From Penelope pileata (Eukaryota; Chordata; Aves; Galliformes; Cracidae), in NCBI GenBank assembly GCA_013396635.1, contig WBMW01001708.1, positions 2,015,693-2,079,692 on the forward strand: a stretch of 64,000 nucleotides of DNA, read 5' to 3'. The first letter of the stretch is position 1. Every line of letters starts with the position of its first letter. Shown piece by piece: positions 11,311-24,210 of this stretch. The notes under the pieces are model-generated. The model was not told where the DNA came from and did not search any database. It worked only from the letters and a program-made list of their open reading frames with translations. A program made the translations under genes and the position numbers.

Positions 11311-14300
11311 GTCTATGCTTTACTGCCATCCAACCCAAAGGGGTTAACTGAAACACCAGAGCTCCAGGCACCTCTGGAAGTAGATATCTGAGCAACTGAT
11401 GGCTCAGTAGAGCTGAAACTGTTGCCAGGCTGGAAACAGATGGCAATAGGGTCATACTGTCCAAACAAAAAAATCTGGCATGAGCTTGGCCCCAGGGTGC
11501 CCTTGCAATGCGCGGGTGTTCACCCGGAGAGGAAGACAGGACCACTATGGGACTCTGTAATCACTCTACAGGTACCATCAAGGTGTTATCTGAGCACCTT
11601 TGTCCTACAGAACAAAGTGCTAAAGGTTGTGCTTCTGAAGTCCAGACTGTCTCAGAGCTAATAGGACTTCACGTTATTATCACACCCCAAGAGGAGATCT
11701 GAGACTGTCTGTTGATGTAAACCAGCCATGTGATGAAATGAATGAGACAGCATGGCTAGGGACCATCCTGTTGGTTGTCATTCAAAACAGGAATGCTGTA
11801 GTATTGCTGATTCAAGCAGATGAGAAAAAAAATTGTTTTAGTTGCAGCTGGCTCCAGCAAATCCTATCAGATTCTGGTATGCTCTGATATTTCCTCCAGG
11901 CAGAAGTAAGACATACGGCATCTGGAAGGAAAGCTGGGGTACAGATCAGCATCATGACATGAAATTATGCCATTATGGTCACAGTTCTGTCTTGTAGTAG
12001 ATTGCTCCGTTGCTAGCTCCTCAGAGACTTATCGTTTGCACAGCAGATAGGTTTTGCCTCCAACCAGCACCTTGTTTCTTCCAAGCAGTGAGTCAGAGAT
12101 CACAAAGAATCAGGAGTCTTTAAAGCGGTACAAAGTTTAACTGCATGCACTGGTGGGTCAGATGCTGTGTGGTGCTGTGCTTTCTGAAATCCTACGGAAC
12201 TGCAGCAGGTTTTGGGGTGTTGGAGCTCTGGGAGATTTATTTCATTTTGTGGTTCTTCCACAGACCTCTGATAATCACCTTGAGTAGTTGATTGGGTTTA
12301 TCTATGATGCTTTTAGTGATTGCCCCCTTGCATTTGTATGATATATACATGGACAGTTCATCCAGTCATGTGCTGTAGGACCGATGCGGGCTCCAGGGAA
12401 CAACTTCTGTGGTTGCTGAGGTAATTATTTTAGATTTGCTGCTTCCATGCACAGCAGGAGTCTGTGCAGGAATTCTTGCCTCACAAAGATCACACAGAAA
12501 TACCCTATGTGCCTCTTTCCTCCTTCAAAATGGAGATGCTGCTGCTTTTTCTGTTTAAACTGTTTTATTTTTTTGAGGAAAGGGATCTTTCTCACTCCTT
12601 ATTTTTACTACCTTGTAAAAAAAGTGAATACCAATCCACTGTGCCTCTTGTTATGCATTTATGAATGACCCAGTACAAAGGGTCTCAAACTCTTCCATAA
12701 TAGATGCAGCAGACATGCTTTTCATTACTGCCCTTGACACACTGAAGCCAGCAGCTTATTAGATAAACTGAAAATTAAAAGGAGACCAGAGCTTGTCTTC
12801 TGCCTGCATTAAAACTCCTTCTGTGCCCCGGGTTAAAGCACCTTTGTCCTGTGAACTCGGATCTCTGCCCAAGGGCTATGACCCCTGCTGGGGTATCACT
12901 GCTCCAAAGGCAGTTTCTGCTTACAGAGCAATTTGGAGCAGATGGGCTGTTCTCTAAACTTTGTACCTATTTCTGTGATTACAAGAGATGGGACTTTAAA
13001 AATTGAGCCACCAAGCTGTGTGGGGTGTGCAGTGACATTGCTGGGCCTGGCAGTGCTGAGTTTTCATGACAACTCTCCCTGCCCTTCACCTTGAAGGCTC
13101 CTGGAGGGCACTACACTCCTAGAGCTCCCTTTTCATCAGTGGCCAAGACGGCAGGTGCTGTTTCATTATTACTCATTCCCTTTTTTATTACCTTTGACAT
13201 GTTAAAATATTGTTTAGTGATTTACTCCCCTTTGTATTTAAATGTAGTGATTAGAATATCTTTTTGTATTAAACTGCAGTTTTACTCTGAAGATCAAAAG
13301 TGACATGTATTAAGTTATACTGCAATAATTTATGGTTCCTGTTAGTTCCAGTCTGCATAACCTATGCTTGAGAAGCAGCAAGGCAGATACTCTTCACATG
13401 TGTACCTGGATGCCTTTGCTTCTTCTGCTATTCCGCTTCTGGGGAGATGAACTGAGATCACAAAGACTACGCTGTCCACCTGTGCCCTCACAGCTGATCC
13501 AGAAGAGTCTCTGCTTTGCTTCCTGAAGAAAGCTGAAACCCAGGATTCCAGCAAAATCGTGTCTAGTCATTTTTGGGAGAAGGTCGTAGACTAGGCAGGC
13601 TGAAAAGGCCATTCAGCAAAAATAAACAGAGGGAAATATGACCATCTGTGCTCATCTCAGATGAGCAAATGGTATTTGGCATAGTCATAGTCACAGCTGA
13701 GTACCATTACCTTCTGTCCCCTCCAGGGAGGAAGTGTGAACTTCACCATTTAAGCACCGGGAGGTTTTGCAGTTGAATTGGCACTGTGAGCTGTGAAACC
13801 TTCTTGTGTGAACCACAGCCTTCACTGCACCTCACTGCAACTTTTCTAACCCTTGTGCACACATGAAGCAGGCAGTGCGTCTTTGGTGTAACTCCATCAT
13901 CTGATGGGGCTCGCAGTGATCCTGAATTTGCCCCAGAGGACGAATGGTGTGGCTCACCATGGAAAGAAAGACATGGAACTTGGCATTATGAGATAACTCA
14001 ATTGCTTATGACAGAGTTGGTAGTGAATTCTGGACAGACTCTTTAAGATTTTGGCCATAACATGTTTCCTCTGTTCTTTGTGCCTGATAAGTGACATGGC
14101 ATGTTTGAAGGAATAGTCCAGGAAAAGGGGTAAAACACCACAAAGCAAAGCAGAATGAAGTGGTGATGATACATGGAGGGATCTTGTGTGAAAGCCAGCA
14201 TGCTTTCCTGTGGCCTGAGAGTGCGAGGCTGTCTTCTGCCTGATTCCAGCTAAGCCCAAATTGTTATGCAGTCTTGGCTTGCAAGTCCAGATGAACTGTG

Positions 14301-17300
14301 CATTTAACAGATGGACTTCAAGCACCTTCAGACACGAGGCAAAGGCATTTTCATTAGCCCATGGGCTGAAGATCCTGGTGATAGCACTTGCTTCAGCTTA
14401 GGTATAATGTCTGGGTGCAAATTTTGTGGTGCGAAGAGCTACTCCAAGGCTAAGACACCAGTACCAACATACTTTCCTTGTCAGTTTATTTACATTTTTC
14501 TTAAATTGCTGGCTCCTGGAATCACTTTCATTAAAAGTAGATAAGAGTGTGACTGCAGAAAAACTGTCAGGATTTGTGCTGATTGTTCACAACCACAAGC
14601 AAACGAAATCTGAAACAAGATAAATCTGTCTGGCATTTGAGAGGACAGTTAAGCAAACCTGGATGGCAGGCTTCAGGGTGCAGATATATACACATCTCTT
14701 CCAGAACTGCTTCCCTTGGCTCCACCAGCTTCTTTCCTCAATCCTTGGGGGTGATAGCTAATGTGACAGTATGTGCTTGCCTCCTTGTTTGGCTACACTC
14801 TTTGCTGGATTTCTGAAATGAAATACTTTCAAAAAAAAGCTACCATAAAAATACCATTGTGCTACCCAGTCTGATGAGTACATAGGTAATAGCAGTAAAA
14901 CCTCTCCCCTACTTCAGCTGCTGATGTGAATGTCTGATTGTCTCATTTATGGCTTCCCCAGTGATCTTGCCCTCTTCACTGTGTGTGTGATTCTGTAATT
15001 TTTTGTGCTGCTTGAAGCGTGCTTGGGTAATGGAGATGTCCTCATTGGCCGAGTAGATGATGCCCGCAGGAGACCTATGCCTCTACAGTGGCAACTAGGT
15101 CCATATAATATAAACTAAGATATTTTGGATGGCCACAAATACTTAGACATCCAAATTGTACCTGATATATCCACACTGTTTTCACTGTATAGAAAAAACA
15201 ATGAGACTTTTGCAGTGCACAGGCAGTTATGTTGATATGAAGTAGCTGGATGTGACTTGGGCACAAAGTTGCGTTTCAGTAAATTAGCCAGTGTGTGCAA
15301 TCTGGTGTTCACAGTGCCCATCTGCTGACCATAACAGGACAGAGATCCTAGCCTGGATAGAAGAGTACAGGCAAACAACTCACATCTTCCAGGACTAGAG
15401 AATTTCCTTGAATACATGTGGCTACATTTGGGTCTGGTTTGAGCTATGGGGTGTTTTTCTGGGGGATGGTGGTGGGACTTTTTTATTAGGGTTGCATCTG
15501 TGTTCCCTGACCAGAGTGCTTTCAAAGCAGAATTAACCACTCTAGATCTGGGTTTATGGAATGGTAGAGCTGTGACCCAAGCTACGATGGCATTAAAGAC
15601 AGGGCATTGCTATGATTGTACGACTCCATCTGCACCAAGGCACATGCCAGTGAAATGTAAATGCTTCTAAATGAAAGGTTCACGTGAATCTGTATAATAT
15701 ATACAAGGATGTGGCACACAGGAACATAAGAAATGATGATGGGGTTTTCTAATTCCTACTGAGATGCTGTAACTACCCATGTGTATTCTTTGCCTGCTTC
15801 TGTTAGGAGAGATGCAGTTCAGCTTGCCCCTTTTTCATAGAGACATAAGCTATTGTGCTTAACTCACAACAAGAAGCAATTAGTTACCTTGCCAGTTTAA
15901 GATGCTGTAACTCAATTGACTGATTGTGTCCTAGTGTTTTAGACCAAGTCTATCATGGCTGCAAATGTTAACTTAATTTAGGCACTCACCAAGTGCTTGT
16001 TTCTGGCTGGGGTCCAACTTTCAACAAATGTTTCAATCCTGAAAGATGCATTCATGGAGGATTGCTAATTTGCAGCCCTCTTAGTTAGGGCTCTTTCTCC
16101 AGCAGGTTCTTCTGCTGCAGGAAAGATGTTCTACTCTCTGGAGGGGGCTATGGGAGGAACCCTAGGGCAGCACCAGCCAACAGTGCACCCATCCTCTCTC
16201 TGCCCTGCAAAACCCAGGGCTCTAACAGCCCTGCTGTATGCATAAGCTCATCCAGGCTTCAGAAAACTCTTGAAGGCAAGACCTTTGCTAGGATTTGCAG
16301 AGATTTGGAGTAAAGCTGCATACATGCCTCCGTCAGCTCTGTTGTGTAGATATGACTCAATGCTGCACCATGCCCTGGCTGTTAAGTCATCCTCTGGTGA
16401 ACGAAGAAAACAAGGACATTTTGGGATTTAGGCCCCATCAGCCAGAGCTGCCTGCTTACCACTCATGGTTTTCCTGGAAGTTGCTGGGAACAGCAGCGTA
16501 TCAACTTCTCATGCCTCGCACAGTGGCTTGAAGTAAGAAGTGGCGGAATGAACCTCCTCCCCACAGAATTACAGCTGAGTTTGAGGGTGTTAATTTACAC
16601 CTTGGACACAAAGCCAGAACAGCTTCTACAGCTTCTGCAGCAAATATTGCTTCATGGTCACTGTTACCCTCTTGGAGAGTGTGGGCTTCTGTGTAGACTT
16701 CAACTGTGGGTTTGTTCAGGATCATGTCCTGCCATCATGGAAGAGCAAGGGGAGCTGTGGGTATCACAGGGCACTGGCTGCCTGAAGGGCCTCAAAGGAC
16801 GAGGTGCAGGACCCAGCCTCTACGGAGCACGTCAGGGCTCTGGTCCAGGGTCCATCTCAGCAAGGATGCCACTGGGAGGAAATGCTTCCCAAATGCACAT
16901 GCATAAACTAGGACTTAGGTCACGCTGGGGATCCAAAAAGAATCAGGGACTGTCCCAAAATTTGGCCACTGATCGAAAAGGAATCAGTGCACATGAACAA
17001 ATGAGGCAGGAGCAAAGATCCCACCCTGGAGGTGAGTGTCAGCACCTCTCAAGCAGGTAGTTTCACATGAGAAAAGGACTTTTCCTAAATCTTAGCCTGT
17101 TTCTACTCATGCCCCCATGATACTCACTGCGTTGTGTCTCATGAAAAGGAGAGGAAGATTTGCCTGTCCTGAGCAATGAGACTACTACTGCTGCCTTTGG
17201 GAGAGTCTGTGCCAGAAAATATTTAAGGGAAGTATTCAAAGCAACAGCAGCTCTCCTAGTGTTTAATTTCTCTAGTGAGAAAAGCACAGGGTGGGCTGCA

Positions 17301-17409
17301 GATGATCTAAGCATGTCAGTTGTCAGATGAAAGCATTTCCAAATGGCTTTCTGGTTATATTTATGTCTTCTGGCTGAAAATGCATTTGATATTTTTTTCA
17401 GATGAAGAC
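11311..17409. other. Unique non-coding DNA
   Basis: Six kilobases with no recognised exon, RNA or dispersed repeat. The longest ATG-initiated frame is 170 codons (16548-17060, plus). It has no recognisable domain, signal peptide or membrane segment and lies in a locally GC-richer patch where long frames arise by chance. A modestly GC-rich block lies at 16100-16250. Otherwise the interval is ordinary. Confidence 0.55.
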
Positions 17410-17422
17410 TTTTTTTTTTTTT
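17410..17422. repeat. Poly-T tract
   Basis: Thirteen T followed by CCCTGCC. Simple homopolymer. Confidence 0.8.
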
Positions 17423-19260
17423 CCCTGCCTGTCTTAGAAAGGGAATTTACTGATTAAAAGTCACTGCATTGACAGCACTGGAAATTGAAGTTCCTTTTTT
17501 ATCTACAGAACAGGTACAGCATGTGCAAAGGCAGCATAAGCCCAGGCTGCAGATGTGTCTTAGCTCTGTCCTGGGCTTAACAACCCAAAGCAGGACTAAG
17601 CTGCTCCTGATGGCCCTGCTAGGTTGTGTCACTGCTCAGATGGAGGACCCTGGCATTAAATCAGGGGTAGGAGGCTTGGTTAATGGGATTGTCTGTTCAG
17701 CAGGAGCGCAGCTGAAAACCTCTTGGTCGATTTGCAAAGAAGGTAACTGGATAGCTGTCAGGTACTGACAGGTGTTGATCTGCTGAGTTGGATTTGAATG
17801 GCTCAGTGATTGGCAAATACTTTTACCACTTCTAAGAAAGTCCCTTTAAGAGGAAAGTGGTCTACATTTGACTGCAGAGGAGATCCCCTTACATATTCAC
17901 AATGAGGATATCACTTTACATACAGGTCTTATTCTTTTAACAAGCCTGTGAAAGACGTCTTTGTCTTGTGATTTAGTGGGGTCTGCAATATTTTTCTCTA
18001 AAAGATCTGTGCCAAGAGCTGAACATGTAGAAACTGATTTGGGAAAAATAATTCCACAGCAAGGTAATTGGCTGTACCATGAAAACCAAGAGTTGCCTTA
18101 CTGTTTGACCTTTAGATGCCATCTCTGTTTGCAGACTTAGGCTCCCAATATTGCAAATGCAGATTTTTGGTAGTCAGCCTCCATATTTTTGCCTCTAGTG
18201 AGCCCAAAAGTGCATTGAAAACAGTTCTCTTCTGGTAGGGCATCAGGACACTGGATGTCCATGTAGTGTATGGTACTTGTTTCCACGTAGAGAAAAAAAA
18301 CATGAAATAAATTATCATTGACCTTTCAACAGGTATACGTGTGTATGTAAGAAAAGACAGGGTATGTATTTCTATCCTGTTTTCCTCAGGAAATAAGACT
18401 TGATCTCTGTGTCTCTGTATGTATTCCCTTGTTACCTTTGAAGACCGCTGGCCGATTTCAATCACATTTGACATAGGTCTCACAGATATTTCAGCCCTAC
18501 AAGCTTCATTAAGATAGACAGTACAGAGGTAAAGCCTCTTAATGCCTTCCCTAGAGAGAGGCTGCAGGGATACAACAGGATCCCTCCTTAGATGTTAAGT
18601 TTGTGGGAAAATGAGATTCACATGTTCGATTATCTCTAGGGTTATTTGGTGAATTATAGGGAAAAGTGAAGGCTCAGAGTGTGATGTAGGACTTCCTCTG
18701 CATATCCTTCTGTCCATGGGAAGGGGTGAATCTGGAGCTAAAGCACAAAGAGGAGATTTGAGCAACAAGGGTGTATGTGTCAGTAAGCTTGGGTGAAGCT
18801 CCTTCAAATCTGTGGGTAGATGTTTTCTGCTAAGAAAATTTTGTACTCCAATGAGCAATGCAAAGTAATAGAAAAAGAAATATTTCAAACTTGAAAACGT
18901 TAATGTTCCCTCAAAAAAAAACCAAAATACTGCAAAGAAAAATGCCCATGGTTTGACTTGCTGGGGAACAGATGCAAGTTTTTGAAGCTTTCTTGCTCAA
19001 ACATTGAAAGGTTTTCTTTCAAAATATTTCTTTCAGAGCTTTGCTTTCTTCTTCATTTTCTTTTTTTAACTAGCTCCAGTGCAAAGAACATAAAGCAAGT
19101 CCTTCAAACGAGTAAATTCATCATTAAACATGGATAATGTTCTTTATAGAAGCTATTTTTCTCTTGAGCTGGCAAATTAAGTCCATATAATAGAGAGAAG
19201 TTTTGATTGGGTAATCTTTCCACAGTGTGCTGTTTTCATTCTTAATGTTGCACATTATTC
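17423..19260. other. Unique non-coding DNA
   Basis: No gene recognised. Frames of up to 123 codons (18112-18483, minus) show no known domain. Towards the right the sequence becomes AT-rich with short A and T runs. Confidence 0.55.
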
Positions 19261-19279
19261 AAAAAAAAAAAAAAAAAAA
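19261..19279. repeat. Poly-A tract (A19)
   Basis: Nineteen uninterrupted A followed by GGGGTGG. It could be the relic tail of a retroposon, but no body or polyadenylation signal is recognisable upstream. Confidence 0.9.
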
Positions 19280-19432
19280 GGGGTGGTCAAATAGCCTGCA
19301 TACGTTGCTGTTGAACTGGAGGGTGAATCCTCTCTTGGCTGTAAATGACATCCCCAGCTCCTGCTCCCATTTCTCTAATGGAGCCCACAGTAGGACCTTG
19401 GGTGGCTCTGCCACTTGAGGCAATGTGGTAAT

Positions 19433-19570
19433 TCACAGAATCTGGTTGAGATTGGCAGGACCTTTGGATCCATCTGGTCCAACCCTTTCTCCAGCAGAGA
19501 CACCAAGAACAAGGTACCCAGGGTCATGTCCAAATGGGCCTTTAAGTTCTCCAAGAAGGGAGACTCCAAA
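19433..19570 (-). mobile_element. CR1 LINE 3' fragment (older copy)
   Basis: Antisense CR1: CACAGAATCTGGTTGAG, then GGATCCATCTGGTCCAACCC, a CTCCAGCAGAGACACC block, CCCAGGGTCATGTCC, and finally CTCCAAGAAGGGAGACTCC. It is 5'-truncated at about 19570. The tail repeat has decayed and substitutions are many, so it is older than the copy at 40731. It belongs to a different CR1 subfamily from that copy, judging by the GGATCCATCTGGTCC and CCAGCAGAGACACC blocks. Confidence 0.85.
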
Positions 19571-19800
19571 ATTATTGGAGATGGCAGTGGTTATAAGCAA
19601 TTATCTTCAATAGGTTCAGAAAGTGCATTCAACAGCATTAGATCTTTTCTAAAACATCTCCCATGCAGTGGACAGTTCCCATTTGCCCTGTACCATGGTT
19701 TGCTATGGAAGGAAAGTTTTGGCAAAGTAGTAGATCTGTCATGTTGTGTGTGACTAGAGGCAATGCAGCACTGTCTGGGGAATGTTTTCATGCAAAAGTA

Positions 19801-19815
19801 AAAAAAAAAAAAAAA
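19801..19815. repeat. Poly-A tract (A15)
   Basis: Fifteen A immediately after TGCAAAAGT. No retroposon is identifiable beside it. Confidence 0.85.
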
Positions 19816-20164
19816 GTTCCCTAATGATTAATAATCGGGAGGTGTGGGGAAAGTGGAGGGAAAGAGACCAGCTAAATAGTTTCAACTACGCAAAATGCAT
19901 GTGGTCAGTAAATCAGTTAATAAACCTGTCTGTTGGAAATGCCCCAGCTTACACTGATCAAAACGTTCCAGCAGGCAGTGCCTCCGAGACCTTGCAGCTC
20001 AGCAGAGAATTGCAAACTGTTAATCTGAAAAATATTAAGAAGCAAAGCACAAAATGAAACAACCCTCACTCCTCAGCCCTGAAGTCAAGTGTCTGTGGTT
20101 CTAAATGCACTCTGTCTATGTCACCCCAGCTGCTAAATGCCTTCTATTGATTTATCTCTTGCAC

Positions 20165-20226
20165 TTTTTTTCTTTCAATTCATCTGTTTTTTTTTTGTGT
20201 GTTTTTCTTTTTTTCTTCTCTCCCTT
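20165..20226. repeat. T-rich low-complexity tract
   Basis: About 60 bp of T runs broken by C and GTGTG. It is low-complexity pyrimidine-rich DNA with no clear unit. Confidence 0.8.
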
Positions 20227-20580
20227 TACATTCAGTCCACTTGTTCTATAGGTACAGTGTGTAGTTTTAAAGGCCACAGAGTGACTGCATGCTACAGCAA
20301 GCCCTCCTCGTGTCTGAGCAAGTAACGCTTTGGGAAACAGATGCACTTCTGAGGCTCTGATGGGGGATATTCAACACGGGGGCTGAGCAAAAGGTGGTAC
20401 TTATCTGGCCCCAGTTTGTTGTCATCCCATCTGTTTGTCCCCATTATTTCCATCCATCCCTTTGCACATGGCAGGGAGCAAAGAGGGGGCATTTCCATCT
20501 GCACCTAAAGACCACTGTAGTCCTGCGTGTCTCAGAGACTCCCCCAAAAGTCAAACAGACAGGTAATGGCATGGTGGTGA

Positions 20581-20630
20581 TGAGCTGATGGTTGGACTAG
20601 ATGATCTTAGTGGTCTTTCCAAACTTCATG
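20581..20630 (+). mobile_element. CR1 LINE 3' tip
   Basis: The sense-strand CR1 3' UTR is recognisable: TGATGGTTGGACTAGATGAT, then CTTAGTGGTCTTTCCAAAC and TTCATG. Only about 50 bp survive. The terminal ATTCTATGA repeats are lost, and the 5' part is either truncated or too diverged to see. Confidence 0.85.
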
Positions 20631-20950
20631 GTTAAAGCATAGTGGTAGATCTTGCAAGCTGCTCTATACCTTCCGACAGGTTTCACTGAGAATGAAAATT
20701 AGTAAACATCCCATATAACTGGGCTCTTCTGAGACCAGTATAAATGTTTTAACGGCAGGGAGCTTTAGAATCTTCCGTGCAGTGGTGATCTAGTTTGAAT
20801 GGTTCTGTGTCCCATAGCATCATACAACTCTTCTGTCCTTTCTCGTGACTGCTTCCCCAGGAAAGGAGCCACCAGAGGTTTTCCAGCTGTGTGGGAATGA
20901 CAGGAATGTTGGATGAGTGACATGCAAAGCGCTGGGCTGCATAACAGGTT

Positions 20951-21052
20951 GGGGACATCTTGCAGGAGGGGACATCTTGCAGGAGGGGACATCTTGCAGG
21001 AGGGGACATCTTGCAGGAGGGGACATCTTGCAGGAGGGGACATCTTGCAGGA
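20951..21052. repeat. 17-bp minisatellite, six copies
   Basis: The unit GACATCTTGCAGGAGGG starts at 20954, 20971, 20988, 21005, 21022 and 21039, exactly 17 bp apart. The first five copies are identical and the sixth differs only at its last three positions. The array is 102 bp and G-rich on the plus strand. Because 17 is not a multiple of three, the same unit is read in all three frames, which produces repetitive spurious frames on both strands. Near-perfect identity implies recent expansion or active homogenisation, so copy number is probably polymorphic. There are no spacers, so it is not a CRISPR array. Confidence 0.97.
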
Positions 21053-24000
21053 AGAATTCCAGCTCCGGAGACTTTTGTGTTTGTATGGGTTGTTGTGACT
21101 GCTGTTGTTTTCTGCTTTGTTTTCAGCAGCTTGGTATATTGTTATTATATAGCTGGGCAGCATGGGAGTTGTTAAAGAAAAAGGATTTTTTTTTCTGTCT
21201 GTTTAGGAGCAAAAGGGAATGTAATCCATCTAATGTGGAGGTAAAACATGGTGTGCAGAGGTTTGAGCCACCTGGATTGAGGTATATAGGAAAGCTGCTC
21301 TTTTCCCCCTCCCCACTTTCTCACCATCCATCAGAACTGAGATCAATTCAAGTGTCTTGGCTGCAAATTTGGTTAGTAAGTGGGGAAACTATGCCTTTGT
21401 TCTGATGCTGGCAAACCCCAGTAAGCTTGATTATCTAAAATAAAACCATCTGCAGCCACTCTAATCAATGGCACATGCATCGCAGCATAAGCTCTAAGCT
21501 CATGGCTCGTGTAAAAAGTTCATTACATCAGACTGTTTTGTTGTAGGAAAGAATTTAAGAGAAAGAGCAAGTGGCTCAGAGTGACCCAAACTCATCGGCA
21601 GAACATGTGCCCCACATGTATGGGAGATGTGTGCTATGTGCTGCTCATCCCCTCTGGTGGCTGGTCCAGCAAAGATGAGGCTGCTGGCTGGGGGAGCTGC
21701 TGCAAGTGCCAGGGATTCCCGGGAATCCAGGACCGTTGGTTCTGGATTCAGGATTCTCTCCTTGGTGATGTTTTCAGGCAGTCTTAGGAAACAGGGAAGG
21801 GTTTGCTTGTATTACTTGTGGTGTGAAGGAGATTACACTGAAGACATCACCAGGAAATGGGTTAATCTAGTTTCCTGTGAATTAACCCTCCTGCAAGCTA
21901 AGGGCTCATGTTTGGCTCTGTGTCTTGAGGGTGGATCTAGCATGCTGGTACCAGAAATCACGTGTCTAACTGGTGACCACACTCTGGACCACAGAGTGTG
22001 ACTTTTCAGACATTCTTTCACGAGTTGGAGCTGACATCCAAGGTGACTTGTTTGTACAGGAGTCAGCAACGAAGTATTGATACATCCTCTGTCTTTTGAA
22101 TATGTCTACCAGCTCAGACCAGAGCACAGAGGACAATTTGTTCTCTTGAGAAGCTCAGTGCAGGCACTATGTCTAGTTCCAAGAGAGTTTTCTTAAAAAC
22201 TGAGGGCAGATCAATGCAAGGAATGAGTTCCTGTGCTACCCCTGTAATTCCCTATTCCTACAGCCTAGTGTAATAAAGCTAATGATGTGCCTGCCAAGAC
22301 CAAATATTTCCTCAGGCATTAAAAAGAAATATATCACATCACCACTAGAGCTCACCTGCCCTAATATTATAGGAGTTATTCACTGCCATCTTTTCCCATT
22401 TGCACTTTTCACATCAAACTATTGTGCCAAAATTGACGGACATGGCAAAGCTGGAACACTGAATCCATTATCCTGGCTGATGATAATCACAGCATCTCTT
22501 CCTCTGAAAAGTAAAAAAATTCTGATCCCCTGTAGTCTCTTTGGAGCAACATGTAGCCCAGTACTCGTTAAAAATTTCTTTGACATTTTTTTCGTGTTTG
22601 AATGAATGTTGAGCCTGGAAGATCCTCCCTGCTTTTGTGATCTTCCTCCTGCAAAACCCACCTTTTCGCTCAGCAGTACGTGAAGCAGTGGTAGACATGG
22701 TTGCTTTGTATTCTGAGATAGCGCTTAAAACTCGTGTTTTCCCTTCGAAATCTGATGCACGGGTCAAAGGGGCCACTGGTCACATGGCTTCATCTGCACG
22801 CGCCTGACAGTTCCAATCCTCTTCTGCATATTCATTGCTGCCTCTTTCTCTGCAAAATGATGTACTTGAAAGTCTACTCTGCATCTGACCACCTTGGGAA
22901 CTGCTTTATGATAGCAGAATTTTTTTTTTTTTCCAAATTATATTAATTTTTACATATTGAATGTGGCCTTGGGCTGCATCGCATCGCTTTCGGGCTTGCA
23001 TGCTTCTGTTTTTGAAGGGTTATTATGTTACTTTATAGTAATGATTTAATCAGACAAAATCTCCCAACATAGAACAAAAGTCCTAATTTAGCAAACTGAA
23101 TCCACTCAGCAAAGCATGTAAGCACATGATTTATAGCAAGCAAGCCCTCAAATTGTGATGGGGTCAATGGTTTTGAAAGATTTGCTTAGGGAGCTCTGCA
23201 GAGTGGGGTAAGGGGTAGGGATCGAAGAGGAATTCTCTGTTGTTTCTCTCACCAAATTCAGGTCACTCATGCAGTGAAGCAGTAGTGGGAGCTACGGTAG
23301 TTGAAAGCAGGTTGGCTTCTTGTCTCTGCTCATAGACACCATGCAGTGTTCCTGGAGAAAGCTTGGTGAGACTTTTTCTAGCCCCACCAGCTATTGTCCC
23401 CCCAGCTTTCATGCACGCAGTGGATCTGAGCACTTCGCAAGTTGTTGCTTTGCCTTTGCAGAAGATACTTCGCCTCGATGAGGTCTTCCTCCTCTGGGGT
23501 AGATAGAGTAGCTAGGTGGAGGAAAAATTCTGTGCTCAGAAGTCACCCTGGGATTGCCAACCTACATTCATATGAGAACTCCTCACCTACAGGAAGTGCA
23601 GGGCAATCTGCTGGTTCAGCCCCTGCTGAGGAGAGGCTCGGTTAGTTCAGGTTGCCTCAGACTGAGAGCATTCACAGGAGCAGCTACCAAGGATCAGCTG
23701 TTAGGCTGAAATTTGGTGCCCTCCAGTAACTTTGCTCATGTTTCCAAGCCCTCAGATTTGCTACATGCAGCTTTGGTGCTTACTTTTCTGTAATACTGTT
23801 TGACCGTTCACTGAAGGGAGGTTCTGAATTTGACAACAACACTCAGCAAGGGTGTGAATTTCCAAGTTTTACGCTCATATGTGCAGTTCAAAATTCATCC
23901 TGCTGTTGTTTAGTTACATAAGATTTTCCAGTGGGGGAACAGGAGTGTTACCTTGACGTTTCTACAGCGAACCCACACAGCGTGAGCTTCAAACTGTGAC
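21053..24000. other. Unique non-coding DNA
   Basis: No gene recognised. It contains a perfect 9-bp hairpin at 21978-22000 and a T13 run at 22920-22932. Frames of up to 124 codons (21627-22001, plus) lack recognisable domains. A CTTTGCCTTTGCAG acceptor-like string near 23450 has no supporting downstream exon. Confidence 0.55.
21978..22000. other. Short perfect hairpin
   Basis: CACACTCTG at 21978-21986 is the exact reverse complement of CAGAGTGTG at 21992-22000, with a five-base loop. No T run follows, and no known RNA is suggested. Confidence 0.8.
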
Positions 24001-24210
24001 TGCTCGCTGTGTACCGCTCAAATGATCTGCAGGCTGATTATGATTCACCAAAGAAACCTGCAAATAATTTTAGATGAAGAGTCCAATCAAGAATCTATTT
24101 GCAGACAATTCACAAACACAAAAAGAAGAGAGATTAGTTGGATAAATTATGCAATATGAATTATTCATCCCGCTCTAGTTAATGAGGTAAATGGTACTAT
24201 CAGTGTTTAA
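24001..24210. promoter_or_regulatory. Candidate conserved non-coding element
   Basis: AT-rich, repeat-free block with clustered homeodomain/POU-like words (GATTATGATTC, AATAATTTTAG, ATTATGCAATATG, GAATTATTCATCC, TTAATGAGG). It looks like vertebrate developmental enhancers in texture, but conservation cannot be tested from one sequence. Confidence 0.25.

Noticed and set aside
16548..17060. 170-codon plus-strand ATG frame
   Set aside because: No domain or family resemblance, and no splice or promoter context. Treated as chance.
19227..19279. Poly-A tract as the tail of a processed pseudogene
   Set aside because: No gene-like sequence or AATAAA signal lies upstream, and no target duplication was found.
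20951..21052. CRISPR-like repeat array
   Set aside because: Units are contiguous with no spacers, and the DNA is eukaryotic.
20765..21163. 132-codon and overlapping repetitive frames
   Set aside because: They are translations of the 17-bp minisatellite, which gives the same peptide words in all frames.
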